A stretch of 64,000 nt of DNA from GCA-2733415 sp964276095 (GCA_964276095.1 CAXYDR010000001.1:1240001-1304000); one strand, 5' to 3'. Counted from the stretch's first letter, positions 25,729-34,970 are shown. Numbers and translations: made by a program. The notes: generated by a model not told the origin, from the sequence alone.

Positions 25729-26247
25729 ATGAAAATTATGAAAAAATTAATCCTACTATTATTATTTACAAATCTTTCATTTAGCCAACAATGGTCAAAA
25801 ACAGAAATTAACAATCTACTGACAGTTGATTTCCCAAATAATCCAGAAGAAAAAAAAGGAGTCAACAAAATTCATTATTCAACCTCTTATGAAGAAAATA
25901 AATATCAAATAACAGTTCGTGATTCTAAGCAATTTAATTTATCCGAATCTCCATCAAAATCAGAATTATCAGAATTATATAAAACATACTCAAATGGTTA
26001 TGTTAACGGACTAAATGGTACAATTATCAAACAAAATGAAATACTTATAAATGGTCTTATTGGAAATGAGACAGTATTTTTAAAAAAATTAAAAAATAAA
26101 ACTAAAATTTTAACATTTAGAAGAACCATTTTAGTGAAAGACAAGCTAATAATCTATCAATTTTCTACAAACAAAAAAAATGAAAAAGAGGAGAATGTAG
26201 AAAAGCTGAAAAACAAGTTTTTTAATTCACTTAGTATAATCAGTTAA
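25729..26247 (+). CDS. Cassette 27 secreted protein of unknown function
   Basis: 172 residues; ATG 25738 is an equally good start. Signal peptide MKKLILLLLFTNLSFSQ. The mature part begins QWSKTEINNLLTVDFP and continues with VDFPNNPEEKKGVNKIHYSTSYEENKYQI. This pattern resembles DUF1795/PsbP-like proteins, in which a fouled-protein or lipid-binding fold starts with a vDFP strand. A distant relation to the gene at 30167 is possible. Sole gene of its cassette. Confidence 0.68.
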   Translation: MKIMKKLILLLLFTNLSFSQQWSKTEINNLLTVDFPNNPEEKKGVNKIHYSTSYEENKYQITVRDSKQFNLSESPSKSELSELYKTYSNGYVNGLNGTIIKQNEILINGLIGNETVFLKKLKNKTKILTFRRTILVKDKLIIYQFSTNKKNEKEENVEKLKNKFFNSLSIIS

Positions 26248-26276
26248 AAGAATTTTATAGAATAAAAACGTTGGGT

Positions 26277-26464
26277 AACAACACCTATAAATAATACGGG
26301 TTTCAGTGTGTAAAATCTAAAGTTTGGGTATATTTACAATCAACGCCAAATCTTTTAATTTGGCTTTTATAAACACAAAATTAAAAACAAAACAAAAAGT
26401 TCTGTCTCGTGCCGACACGAAAATCCGCGGATTTTCTGCCCCGTACTATTCATAGCTAAACGTT
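26277..26464 (+). repeat. attC 27, L1 type
   Basis: 188 bp. Cassette 27 ends GTTACCCAAC/GTTGGGTAAC pair. The spacer after the hairpin is shortened (AAACACAAAATTAAAAAC). Confidence 0.93.
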
Positions 26465-26503
26465 AGCAATAAGCAAAACGAAAAACTTGTGAGTTAAACA
26501 TAT

Positions 26504-26839
26504 ATGGATAACGGAACTATTCTCATTTTAACATTTATTATTACTGGTGGTATAGCAATCATTATTCGCTACCAATTCTATCTTCGAAAAAAAAGACATG
26601 CTGAAACAATAATATCTGATTGGAATAAATTTGAAAAAGCAATTTCAAACAGACATATAAAAGGCGTCAATAAATTCGGAACTGAACTTATTTGGAATGA
26701 GCATTTGACAATGAATAAATTAAATCAAATCTCTGACAGTATTAATAATCTAGGGGAAGATTACTCAGAATTAGAGGATTTAAAAATGTTAATCTATAAC
26801 AAACGCTTAGACTGGAATAAAGAATACCCCTCTATGTAA
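26504..26839 (+). CDS. Cassette 28 single-pass membrane protein
   Basis: 111 residues. One N-terminal transmembrane helix (about 5-24, ILILTFIITGGIAIIIRYQF) is followed by a basic stop-transfer (YLRKKRH) and an 80-residue helical cytoplasmic part. No signal-peptide cleavage site. Family unknown. Confidence 0.68.
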   Translation: MDNGTILILTFIITGGIAIIIRYQFYLRKKRHAETIISDWNKFEKAISNRHIKGVNKFGTELIWNEHLTMNKLNQISDSINNLGEDYSELEDLKMLIYNKRLDWNKEYPSM

Positions 26840-26855
26840 GTAAAAGCCTATCGCT

Positions 26856-26981
26856 AACAACATATAAAATGCATGCTTAAGTTTGGTTTATAAAATCAAA
26901 AGTAAGTGTATATTTACTCGTGGATTCCCTGCCGGGAATCCAGCTATGCGTCTGCGACGCACAGCACTTTATATAAACGTT
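26856..26981 (+). repeat. attC 28, S type with substituted stems
   Basis: 126 bp. The usual stem is replaced by GGATTCCC-TGCC-GGGAATCC, and the second hairpin by TGCGTC-TGC-GACGCA. Both remain fully paired, so structure is conserved rather than sequence. Cassette 28 ends GTTAGCAATA/TATCGCTAAC pair with one mismatch. Confidence 0.92.
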
Positions 26982-27002
26982 ATGCCTTATTTACAAAAGA
27001 AA

Positions 27003-27695
27003 ATGAAAAAAATAATTCTTTATCTTCTAATTTTGCCTTTTTTGAATTCTTGTTATGTTGTAAATCATAAAAAAAATGTAATAAATTTAAATGATAGCGG
27101 AGATAAACTACATCCAATAAATACCAATGGATACTATTATCAAGAAAAAGAAAAAATGGCATATCCTTATTTTAAAAATCATTACGGAGGGTTTAGCCAA
27201 GACTCAACTAGACAATATCAACAGAAAGTAATCGTTCCCTTAATTTTAAATAAAAATGGGACAGTTAGAACTTTTGGTTATTCAAACGGATTTCAAGAAA
27301 ACAGAGTATTTGATTATGCTACGGAATGTGGATTACTTGACATAAACACCTTTGAAAATGCTAAAAAACATTTTGAATGTGATATAGTAAATGATGAAAA
27401 TAGACTTATGATTTGGGGTAAAGGTGTTTTCAAAACAGAAGATTCTAAAATCTTAGTTCAATACTATGTAAATTGGATTGGCAACTACTATTTGATAGAG
27501 AAAAAAGGAAAAATACTAAACGATAGTACATTCATTTTGACCGAAAGTTTTGATTATAAATTAAATGAAAAAAATTCTATAAACGAATTATACAAATTTG
27601 AATATTATAAAAACAAACCCGATTCGACAAGCTTAATTACTAAACACCCTAAACGGTTCGGAAGAAAAACAAGGCATAACAAAACCTATAAATAA
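27003..27695 (+). CDS. Cassette 29 lipoprotein of unknown function
   Basis: 230 residues from ATG 27003; longer in-frame starts at 26883 and 26982 lie in the attC. Signal peptide MKKIILYLLILPFLNSC with a lipobox. The mature part has LILNKNGTVRTFGYSNGF, a beta-rich WGKGVFKTEDSKILVQYYVNWIGNYYLIEKKGKI region (described, not contiguous with a known family), and KFEYYKNKPDSTSL at the end. The last residues HNKTYK come from the attC. Envelope-located; function unknown. Confidence 0.72.
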   Translation: MKKIILYLLILPFLNSCYVVNHKKNVINLNDSGDKLHPINTNGYYYQEKEKMAYPYFKNHYGGFSQDSTRQYQQKVIVPLILNKNGTVRTFGYSNGFQENRVFDYATECGLLDINTFENAKKHFECDIVNDENRLMIWGKGVFKTEDSKILVQYYVNWIGNYYLIEKKGKILNDSTFILTESFDYKLNEKNSINELYKFEYYKNKPDSTSLITKHPKRFGRKTRHNKTYK

Positions 27696-27867
27696 TACGG
27701 GTTTTGGTGTATGAAATCTAAAGTTTGGGTATATTTACAATCAACGCCAAACCTTTCAATTTGGGCTTTATAAAACAACAAACTAAAAACAAAACCGAGA
27801 AGCTTATGGCTCGTGCGATACGAAAATCTGCGGATTTTCTGCCCCGTAAAATTCATAGCTAAACGTT
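27678..27867 (+). repeat. attC 29, L2 type
   Basis: 190 bp. Cassette 29 ends GTTATGCCTT/AAGGCATAAC pair perfectly. It supplies the stop codon of the preceding gene. Confidence 0.95.
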
Positions 27868-27892
27868 GTGCGTCATTCGAATAAAACATGAA

Positions 27893-28531
27893 ATGCTAAA
27901 GATCTTTAAGCCAAATACAAAATCTGAATACCAGAAAAGACTCTTAAAAGCTTTTCCGAATGACCTATGTCTGGACGTAAAAAAGGTTATGGAAATTCTA
28001 CCTTTTGAAAACAACAAAGTAGAATTAAGTAATGGAGAAATTCACGAAGCAGACATTTTAATTCATCCGACTGAACATACTGTAAATGTTGATAATGAAA
28101 CTCTGACTATTCCGTACAGATTGTATTTTAATGAACCTATTAAAGAATTGGAACTGGCTCTAACTGAACGGCAAAAAGAAATATTGAATTGTATTTTTCT
28201 TAGACATCATAATGGCTATTTAAGAGAGAAAAGATTAAATCTATTGTCTAATAGTTCTGAAAAATGGGTAATTCCCTATATAACTCAACTGATCGGAGAA
28301 TATGTTTATGAGTTACTTCCAATAGTTGACCTAAAAATCAATGAAAGTACATTAGATTATTACGCAGAATTCAGGTCTGAAAACCCAAAATATTGGCAAC
28401 AGACTGAAAGCAGAATGATTAGTTATTGGAATGAATATAACAGACGCGAATTCCCTAAGCTTAAAGAATACATAGGGTTTGAAATTGTTAACCGAATAAA
28501 AAAACGAACGCACAACAAAACCTATAAATAA
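27893..28531 (+). CDS. Cassette 30 cytosolic protein of unknown function
   Basis: 212 residues from ATG 27893; the earlier in-frame TTG at 27866 is part of the recombination triplet. No signal peptide. Motifs include LNCIFLRHHNGYLREKRLNLL and WVIPYITQLIGEYVYELLPIV. The overall layout suggests an alpha-helical protein with a central HH pair. The terminal HNKTYK and stop are read from the attC. No family recognised. Confidence 0.7.
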   Translation: MLKIFKPNTKSEYQKRLLKAFPNDLCLDVKKVMEILPFENNKVELSNGEIHEADILIHPTEHTVNVDNETLTIPYRLYFNEPIKELELALTERQKEILNCIFLRHHNGYLREKRLNLLSNSSEKWVIPYITQLIGEYVYELLPIVDLKINESTLDYYAEFRSENPKYWQQTESRMISYWNEYNRREFPKLKEYIGFEIVNRIKKRTHNKTYK

Positions 28532-28702
28532 TACGGGTTTTGGTGTGTGAAATTGAAGGTTTGTGTATCTTTACTTTTTCGCCAAATCTTTTAATTTGGC
28601 TTTAATTAAACAACAAACTAAAATCAAAACAAAAAGCTTATGGCTTGTGTCGACACGAAAATCTGCGGATTTTCTGCCACGTAAAATTCATAGCTAAACG
28701 TT
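28514..28702 (+). repeat. attC 30, L1 type
   Basis: 189 bp. Cassette 30 ends GTTGTGCGT/ACGCACAAC pair perfectly. Confidence 0.95.
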
Positions 28703-29008
28703 GGCAACAATTGTCTTTTATCAATAAAATGTTTATCAACTCGGAATCGAACTCCTACTCTTTTGGGTTTGTCTATAAAGCAAACGAAAGTTAAAACCTC
28801 TAATTTAAAAATTGTTGGAATTGCTTATCATTTTACTCTTTGACTAGTTTGGTTTTTAAGTATGAAAAAAACAACTAATTCCAAATCAAATAAAGTCGTT
28901 CAGATCTTTAGCCTGGTCACATTTACAAAAGTCAATCTCATGAGCGTACAATTTCTAAACGCTAAATTTAAAAAGCAAACGCTTGCCATTTTGAAAACTG
29001 TTGCCAAC
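28701..29008 (+). other. Non-coding cassette, family N1 copy 4
   Basis: About 306 bp. The loop of the GTTTTT/AAAAAC hairpin differs (AAGTATG) while the stem is retained. Confidence 0.75.
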
Positions 29009-29125
29009 AACATATAAAACGCATGCTTTTTCGGGTTATAAATCCCAAAGTAAGTGTATATTTACTATGTGATTGTCCTGCGGACAATCAGCCGTGCTTG
29101 CAGCACGACACTTTATATAAACGTT
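29006..29125 (+). repeat. attC 31, S type
   Basis: 120 bp, with CGTGC-TTGCA-GCACG as the second hairpin. Confidence 0.93.
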
Positions 29126-29146
29126 GTAAACAATATAGAATCAAAA

Positions 29147-29944
29147 ATGAGAAAAAATTTAATATATATATTATTCTTAATTTTATGTCAAAATTTGTCT
29201 TCTCAAAACACAGGGGAATTTGATAAAATAATCTTCGTTTACGATTACGGAAATTTCCCTACCAATAATATCGGTGTTTTTGAGACTAAAGAAATCATAG
29301 AGCTTAATCTCACAGAAAATGGGAATTATAAAACTCAAAAACATACCAAATCACAAAAGGCTTATGATGGTAAAAATGATAATCATTCTATAGAAGAGTT
29401 AAGTACAGAACAAATTAAATTAATAGATTTTGAAATTGTTGAAAATCTACTAAATGAACTCAACACAAACAGATTAAACTTTGCTTCTGTTCTATTAAAA
29501 GAAAAACTTTTAAAGCCTCAAAGAGATTTGATTATACAAATGACTAAAAGTTCATCAATATTAAAAAAAATGCTTAATGAGAGTTATAATTTCACAAAAC
29601 AAAATGAAGATGAATTGTTACGCTTCATGTATTTTGATGAATTTCTTGAGAAAGAGACTCCAAAAGATAAAACCTTGTATCTAATGACAGATAGCTGGAA
29701 AAACCTAACAATTACAGCGATAAATAAAAGCGACACAATCAAATATAAATTCATAACTCATTACGATATAGGGCAACCAATTGACATAATCCAGTCAAAC
29801 AAAACTAATCGAATTGTGAACCTTAGTGTGAATAAGATTATTTTGAATATTTTACCAGAAGAATCATACTTTAGAAAAGCTTTTGATTTCAATAATATAA
29901 CTCAAAATTATGTTAAGTGGTATCTAATGAATAAAGCCCACTAA
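29147..29944 (+). CDS. Cassette 32 exported protein of unknown function
   Basis: 265 residues from ATG 29147; the longer frame from 29054 is attC sequence. Signal peptide MRKNLIYILFLILCQNLSSQ. Mature region: IIFVYDYGNFPTNNIGVFETK, then two helical segments and LYLMTDSWKNLTITAINKSD. The second half looks like a thioredoxin-unrelated mixed fold. Sole gene, between an N1 cassette and attC 32. Confidence 0.7.
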   Translation: MRKNLIYILFLILCQNLSSQNTGEFDKIIFVYDYGNFPTNNIGVFETKEIIELNLTENGNYKTQKHTKSQKAYDGKNDNHSIEELSTEQIKLIDFEIVENLLNELNTNRLNFASVLLKEKLLKPQRDLIIQMTKSSSILKKMLNESYNFTKQNEDELLRFMYFDEFLEKETPKDKTLYLMTDSWKNLTITAINKSDTIKYKFITHYDIGQPIDIIQSNKTNRIVNLSVNKIILNILPEESYFRKAFDFNNITQNYVKWYLMNKAH

Positions 29945-29955
29945 AAACTGTTTAC

Positions 29956-30146
29956 AACAACACCTATAAATAATACGGGTTATGGTGTGTAAACCCGAGC
30001 GTAAGTGTACCTTTACTTTTTCGCCAAACCTTTCAATTTGGCATTTATAAAAACAACAAACTAAAAACAAAACCGAGAAGCTTATGGCTCGTGACGACAC
30101 GAAAATCCGTGGATTTTCTGCCCCGTAAAATTCATAGCTAAACGTT
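29956..30146 (+). repeat. attC 32, L2 type
   Basis: 191 bp. Cassette 32 ends GTTGTAAAC/GTTTACAAC pair. Core AAAATCCGTGGATTTT. Confidence 0.95.
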
Positions 30147-30166
30147 ACCAAACATTGAAAAATTAA

Positions 30167-30706
30167 ATGGAAAAACTTAATATCTTAATAGCATTTATAT
30201 TAATAAATATATTTCTCGCATGTGGACAAGCTACAAACACTGAAATACAAAATGGATGGAAATTATTATCCGAAAAAAATTATTCAATTCAATATCCTGA
30301 AAATTGGACTTTAAATAAATCTGGTCAAATGGGAGTAAGTTTTTACTTGTTAAGTCCATTAAGCTCTAAGTCAGATAGATTTAAAGAGAATGTTAATTTA
30401 GTTATCGAAGACTTAACCGGTCATAACCTTTCACTTGATAATTATGTAGATATTTCTAAAAATCAAATTAAGACAATGATAACCGAGGGAAACATTGTCT
30501 TAAGTGAAAGAATAAAAAATAATAAACTAGAACACCACAAAATAATATATACAGGTAAACAAGGTGTTTATGATTTAAAATTTGAACAATACTTTTGGGT
30601 TGAAAATGACAAAGCATATATTTTAACTTTAACTTCTGAAGAAGCAAGTTATAAATCTTTCAAAACAATTGGAGAAAGTATCCTCAACAGCTTTAACATA
30701 AATTAG
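30167..30706 (+). CDS. Cassette 33 PsbP-like lipoprotein
   Basis: 179 residues. The signal peptide ends IFLAC with a lipobox Cys near residue 19. The mature protein starts with KNYSIQYPENWTLNKSGQMG and continues LLSPLSSKSDRFKENVNLVIEDL, then AYILTLTSEEASYKSFKTIGESILNSF. This is the PsbP/DUF1795 (MOG1-like) fold common in Bacteroidota lipoproteins. A second gene follows 11 bp downstream. Function of such bacterial PsbP-like lipoproteins is mostly unknown. Confidence 0.8.
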   Translation: MEKLNILIAFILINIFLACGQATNTEIQNGWKLLSEKNYSIQYPENWTLNKSGQMGVSFYLLSPLSSKSDRFKENVNLVIEDLTGHNLSLDNYVDISKNQIKTMITEGNIVLSERIKNNKLEHHKIIYTGKQGVYDLKFEQYFWVENDKAYILTLTSEEASYKSFKTIGESILNSFNIN

Positions 30707-30717
30707 TTTATAAAGAA

Positions 30718-31134
30718 ATGACATATCAATATTCAATTTGCCACCCTGATAAACCTGAAATAGAATACCCATCTGAAGTATTAGACAGCTATAAAGTAAC
30801 GGATATTGCCAAAAATTACCCTTGGTTAAAAATATTAAAATCTATGGAGCAAATTCCAAATGAAGAGATTAATTACAGTCCTTCTCTTGATTTTACTAAC
30901 ATTAAAGACAAGCATAGTCTTTGCTTAACTGCAGAATTAAAAAAGGGGGAATTAGAATTTTCATTATGGTATAATAGACCTAAAAGCTCTCGTGTTTTGT
31001 TTGGGTTACTTGGTAACAGAACTGTTATGAAAGTCGTTGATAAATGGAATTTTGACAAAATATCTGCCCTTAAGAATTTACAACTCTTTTTAGACAAAGA
31101 CTATAAGACTCTCGAGCAAATCATGACAAAATAA
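30718..31134 (+). CDS. Cassette 33 second gene, unknown cytosolic protein
   Basis: 138 residues without signal peptide, beginning TYQYSICHPDKPEIEYPSEV. It has LCLTAELKKGELEFSLWYNR and a C-terminal helical part. Translationally close to the PsbP-like lipoprotein (11 bp), it could be a cytoplasmic partner. The layout and size recall immunity-type proteins, but there is no firm similarity. Confidence 0.68.
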   Translation: MTYQYSICHPDKPEIEYPSEVLDSYKVTDIAKNYPWLKILKSMEQIPNEEINYSPSLDFTNIKDKHSLCLTAELKKGELEFSLWYNRPKSSRVLFGLLGNRTVMKVVDKWNFDKISALKNLQLFLDKDYKTLEQIMTK

Positions 31135-31145
31135 AAACGTTTGGT

Positions 31146-31335
31146 AACAACACCTATAAAATAATACGGGTTTTGGTGTGTAACTTCGAACGTAAGTGTA
31201 TATTTACGTAGTCGCCAAACCATTTAGTTTGGCTTTTATAAATTGACAAGCTAAAACCAAATCAAAAAGCTATTGTCTTGTGCCGATACGAAAATCCGTG
31301 GATTTTCTGCCCCGCACTATTCATAGCTAAACGTT
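31146..31335 (+). repeat. attC 33, L1 variant with compensated hairpin
   Basis: 190 bp. The spacer hairpin is GCCAAAC-CATTTA-GTTTGGC, where both sides of a pair have changed (A-T to C-G) relative to L1. Cassette 33 ends GTTACCAAAC/GTTTGGTAAC pair. Confidence 0.94.
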
Positions 31336-31361
31336 GGCAAGTATTAAAAACCTAAAGGAAA

Positions 31362-31544
31362 ATGAAAAAAATTAATTTTATATATTTTATAATTTTTGTA
31401 AGTATTATTATAATGATTTATAACATCTCTGAACTAGATTTTAATAACATTAAAAGTGGTCCTTTTGCAGGAATTGTTTCAAATATTCTATTGATATTAG
31501 CTATGGTTTTTACTATTAGAGATTTAAAGATCAAAAATAAATAA
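31362..31544 (+). CDS. Cassette 34 small two-helix membrane protein
   Basis: 60 residues (MKKINFIYFIIFVSIIIMIY... ending KIKNK). Two transmembrane helices, positive ends. The topology is like the 58-residue proteins of cassettes 11 and 18, but the sequence is unrelated by eye; it too is followed by an N3-related segment. Function unknown. Confidence 0.68.
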   Translation: MKKINFIYFIIFVSIIIMIYNISELDFNNIKSGPFAGIVSNILLILAMVFTIRDLKIKNK

Positions 31545-31709
31545 CAGAATTGAGTTTGAAAACTAATTGCGAAATTGTTATGAAAATTAGACAACAAAGC
31601 AGTTCGGAATAATAACTAAAATTGAAACCCAGAGCGTCGATAGTTAGACTGAAAAGCTGAGCGGAAAAGAACGTTATAACCAACATGGTAAATAAAAACA
31701 CCTGCCAAC
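31545..31709 (+). other. N3-related non-coding segment, copy 4 (diverged)
   Basis: About 160 bp between the small ORF and attC 34. It shares with N3 copy 1 the blocks GACAACAAAGCAGTTCGGAA (compare GACTACAAATCTGTTCGGAA) and TGAAA.CC.GAGC. The 3' part of N3 (ACTCG hairpin) is missing. Confidence 0.5.
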
Positions 31710-31828
31710 AACATATAAAATGCATGCTCAGGTTTGGGTCTAAATTTCCAAAGTAAGTGTATATTTACTATATGATTGTCCTGCGGACAATCAGCCGTGC
31801 TAAAAGCACGACACTTTATATAAACGTT
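31707..31828 (+). repeat. attC 34, S type
   Basis: 122 bp. Cassette 34 ends GTTGGCAAG/CCTGCCAAC pair with a mismatch. Hairpins as in attC 24. Confidence 0.92.
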
Positions 31829-31848
31829 AGCCACTATTTGTAATTCTT

Positions 31849-32352
31849 ATGAAAATCAAGCTATTTACTTTAATTGGAATTCTACTTTTGTTTAGTTCTT
31901 GTGACTGTTGGATCGAGGTAAATGGAAAAGTTATTTCATCAGGAACTGGTAAACCAATCAGCGATGCGAAAATTGAAATGGTTGGTAAAAACTTACATTC
32001 TACGACTGACCAAAACGGAAATTTCAGTATTGGAGAAATGACTGGATTTTGTTACTCTCCCAAAATTAGAGTGACCTACAAAGAACATAAACCATTTGAA
32101 ATTCAATTAGAATCGGAATCTGACTCGCAAAACTATAAATTAAAAAAAGAATCGGAATCTGTTGACTTTGATAAACCATTTTACCCAGATCCGAATAACA
32201 GAAATACTTTTATTTCATCAACCTGGATTGAAAAGTATAGTGGGAATTTTGAAATAAAGTCAGACAATCTAATTATCTATCTTGACGAAAAAAACCTAGC
32301 CAAAGAAATTGAATTAATAAAAAACGACCTGAAAAATAAAAACAGTGGCTAA
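31849..32352 (+). CDS. Cassette 35 lipoprotein with carboxypeptidase-regulatory-like domain
   Basis: 167 residues. Signal peptide MKIKLFTLIGILLLFSSC with a lipobox, then CDCWIEVNGKVISSGTGKPI, followed by DAKIEMVGKNLHSTTDQNGNF and ITYKEH-type strands. This is the CarboxypepD_reg-like/Ig-fold seen on many Bacteroidota envelope proteins. The remainder ends in a charged segment. The stop codon is formed by the first bases of the attC. Confidence 0.8.
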   Translation: MKIKLFTLIGILLLFSSCDCWIEVNGKVISSGTGKPISDAKIEMVGKNLHSTTDQNGNFSIGEMTGFCYSPKIRVTYKEHKPFEIQLESESDSQNYKLKKESESVDFDKPFYPDPNNRNTFISSTWIEKYSGNFEIKSDNLIIYLDEKNLAKEIELIKNDLKNKNSG

Positions 32353-32542
32353 CAACACCTATAAATAATGCGGTTTTCGGTGTGTGAAATCTAAAGTTTG
32401 GGTATATTTACAATCATCGCCAAATCTTTTAATTTGGCTTTTTTAAAACGACAAAACTAAAAACAAAATCTAAAAGCTTATGGCTTGTGACGACACGAAA
32501 ATCCGCGGATTTTCTGCACCGTACTATTCATAGCTAAACGTT
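32351..32542 (+). repeat. attC 35, L1 type
   Basis: 192 bp. Cassette 35 ends GTTAGCCACT/AGTGGCTAAC pair perfectly. Confidence 0.95.
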
Positions 32543-32559
32543 AGCACCAATTAAACGAA

Positions 32560-33009
32560 ATGGAAATATTTAAAGAATTTTCAATAAAATATAATAAAAA
32601 CGAAGACGTGAAAAAGGTGTCCGTTTCTGATATTGAAAAACTTGAATCGGAGTTTAATATTTACTTGCCGAAAGATTATAGAATTTTCATGCAAGAATAT
32701 GGAGACATGTACACGCCTGATATTCTCGACTTAATTGTTGATGATGAATTGGATTTTAATGACGTTCAACAATTTTGGGATATTGACAGTATAATATTTG
32801 ATAAACAAAATGAGTCGTCTTCTCAAATATCGCCAGACTTCATCCCTTTTGCTTTAGATTCTATGGGTAGCCTTTTTGGGTTTTTAACCTCAGACTTAAA
32901 AGAAAAAAAAGAAAATGCTCCAGTTTATTTCTTTGATCACGACTTTGATACGGTTGAAAAAAAATCAAGCTCTTTCTCTGAATGGATTGAAAATTTTAAT
33001 CGGATATAA
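32560..33009 (+). CDS. Cassette 36 SMI1/KNR4 (SUKH) family protein
   Basis: 149 residues, soluble. It has IEKLESEFNIYLPKDYRIFM, the hallmark SMI1/KNR4 start (l.P.dyr.f), a conserved turn YGDMYTPDI, then DFIPFALDSMGSLFGF and VYFFDHDFD. The fold is widespread in bacteria as immunity proteins against polymorphic and contact-dependent toxins. Here no toxin shares its cassette, so it may be an orphan immunity gene acquired on its own. Confidence 0.87.
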   Translation: MEIFKEFSIKYNKNEDVKKVSVSDIEKLESEFNIYLPKDYRIFMQEYGDMYTPDILDLIVDDELDFNDVQQFWDIDSIIFDKQNESSSQISPDFIPFALDSMGSLFGFLTSDLKEKKENAPVYFFDHDFDTVEKKSSSFSEWIENFNRI

Positions 33010-33020
33010 AAACTGTTGCT

Positions 33021-33210
33021 AACAAAACCTATAAATAATACGGGTTTGTTGTGTAAATTCGAAAGCTTGTGTACCTTTACTTTTTCGCCAAACCTTTCAA
33101 TTTGGCATTTATAAAAACAACAAACTAAAAGCAAAACCGAGAAGCTTATGGCTCGTGACGATACGAAAATCCGCGGATTTTCTGCCCCGTAAAACTCATA
33201 GCTAAACGTT
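33021..33210 (+). repeat. attC 36, L2 type
   Basis: 190 bp. Cassette 36 ends GTTAGCA/TGCTAAC pair over 7 bp. Confidence 0.94.
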
Positions 33211-33229
33211 AGAAAACATTAAAACACAG

Positions 33230-33751
33230 ATGAAATTATTTTCCTTAATAACTATACTTATCATTGTAGTGAGCTGCTCTACCTCAAAAAATATAGAGAA
33301 GCAAAAATCATGTGTTAATATAAGAAACAGTAAATTTATAAGAGTATTAGATGAAAAGTACAAAACAATTTATGATAATGATACTATTACATATAATGAA
33401 GTAAAATTTGAATGTGTACTTTCTGCTTTTTACTCTCATAAAGTAATGTTTGACAAATTTGGAAAATGGGATAAAGCAATTTACCCTAGCAACAAAAAAC
33501 ATCCAATCTTAACTTGGGAAAATGTTGATTTATTTTCAAATGGCAAAAAATACAATGTATTTACTAATGGTGATGAAGGGAATGGTCCAATCTACGCCTC
33601 TATCATGGTTTTTGACAAGGACAGTAACGACCTACTAACAAACACTTCCAAAGAAAAAGAAGAATTAATAAACTATTTTTTCCAATTAATTAAAAAAGAA
33701 AAAAACAGAAATAGAAAATTTTACAAAGTATACTGGGAGATTGTTCTTTAA
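33230..33751 (+). CDS. Cassette 37 lipoprotein of unknown function
   Basis: 173 residues; signal peptide MKLFSLITILIIVVSC with a lipobox. Mature part: KSCVNIRNSKFIRVLDEKYKTIYD, FDKFGKWDKAIYPSNKKHPI and VFTNGDEGNGPIYASIMVFD. It is a compact envelope protein; no family recognised. Sole gene, stopping 12 bp before the attC. Confidence 0.72.
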   Translation: MKLFSLITILIIVVSCSTSKNIEKQKSCVNIRNSKFIRVLDEKYKTIYDNDTITYNEVKFECVLSAFYSHKVMFDKFGKWDKAIYPSNKKHPILTWENVDLFSNGKKYNVFTNGDEGNGPIYASIMVFDKDSNDLLTNTSKEKEELINYFFQLIKKEKNRNRKFYKVYWEIVL

Positions 33752-33762
33752 AAACGTTTGCT

Positions 33763-33952
33763 AACAAAACCTATAAATAATACGGTTTTAGGTGTGTGAA
33801 ATTGATAGCTTGTGTATATTTACATTATCGCCAAATCTTTTAATTTGGCTTTTCTAGAACGACAAACTAAAAACAAAATCTAAAAGCTCTTGGCTTGTGA
33901 CGACACGAAAATCCGCGGATTTTCTGCCCCGCACTATTCATAGCTAAACGTT
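33763..33952 (+). repeat. attC 37, L1 type
   Basis: 190 bp. Cassette 37 ends GTTAG/CTAAC pair (short). The left arm has lost one G (AATACGGTTTTAGG). Confidence 0.92.
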
Positions 33953-34111
33953 AGCAAACATTCTCCACATTAGAATTCAATAAATTCCTCGAGCTAACAA
34001 AGTGCAAAAATTAATCTAAATGTTAGTGAATATTGTTAAATTTGACAAAAATATAATTAACTGAATATCAATAACTAAATTTGACGATATTCAAAATTAA
34101 AAACCAATATT

Positions 34112-34960
34112 ATGAAAACAAACTACTCTTTATTTTTTTTATTACTAGGGATATTCTTCCTAAATAGTAATTATCTTATTGCCCAATCTACTGAATATTA
34201 TGAATCGGAAACAATAGGTTCAACTACATTTACTGATAATGGTCAGGGATTCACAATTACTAATGGTACTGGAGAAACAACTTATGATATTGAGACTTTT
34301 ACTAACGGTGGATGGAATGGAACAGGAGTAGATGATAATTTTATAGATAATTCTAGTGGAACACCTGCAACTGGCGATGGAAGTTCTTTTACTATTACGA
34401 CAACAGATGGAACAGATATAACTGTAAAAAGTTTTTATCTTTTTGTATCAAATAGGAATTTATCTGGTCCTGGAACACCTACAACTATAACTATTGAAGG
34501 TAAAAAAGATGGTAGTAATGTTTTTACTATAACTAAAAGTTCTGGTATAGTTGACGGCTCAACATTTACTCCAAATAATGGGTTTACATTTATTGATTTT
34601 GTTACTGAAGGGGGGACTGACAATTCTAATAAAAATATTGATGAATTAATAATTTCATCTACTGGTTTTGCTGACTACTTAGCACTAGACGCCTTTACTT
34701 GGGGAGCTGAAGTATTATCAACAAACAACTTTGAGGTTGAACAAAATAAAGTTAAAATATTTCCTAATCCTTCTTCTCATTTTATTCAATTTAAAGGTCT
34801 TAGCAAAACAGAGAATTATAACCTACATAATATTTTAGGCAAACGAATTAACAAAGGAACAATTTCTAACAATGAACAAATTGATATTCAAAATCTTACT
34901 AATGGAATTTATTTCTTGAAATTTGAAAATGGAAATACAATTAAATTTATAAAAGAATAA
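34112..34960 (+). CDS. Cassette 38 T9SS-sorted secreted protein
   Basis: 282 residues. The signal peptide ends NYLIAQ. A beta-rich, Thr/Gly-rich body of about 190 residues follows (DGTDITVKSFYLFV..., FVTEGGTDNSNKNIDELIIS). Residues about 215-282 form a T9SS type A sorting domain (VKIFPNPSSHFIQFKGL..., NILGKRINKGTI, NGIYFLKFENGN, IKFIKE). It should be secreted by the type IX system. The unusually long 160-bp leader (33953-34111) may hold a promoter. Confidence 0.87.
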   Translation: MKTNYSLFFLLLGIFFLNSNYLIAQSTEYYESETIGSTTFTDNGQGFTITNGTGETTYDIETFTNGGWNGTGVDDNFIDNSSGTPATGDGSSFTITTTDGTDITVKSFYLFVSNRNLSGPGTPTTITIEGKKDGSNVFTITKSSGIVDGSTFTPNNGFTFIDFVTEGGTDNSNKNIDELIISSTGFADYLALDAFTWGAEVLSTNNFEVEQNKVKIFPNPSSHFIQFKGLSKTENYNLHNILGKRINKGTISNNEQIDIQNLTNGIYFLKFENGNTIKFIKE

Positions 34961-34970
34961 AACATTTGCT

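Noticed and set aside
26883..27002. Upstream in-frame starts that place the gene start inside attC (also 16184, 29054, 47268 on the minus strand)
   Set aside because: Each would put 20 to 40 unrelated residues ahead of a clear signal peptide; the internal Met is the better start.
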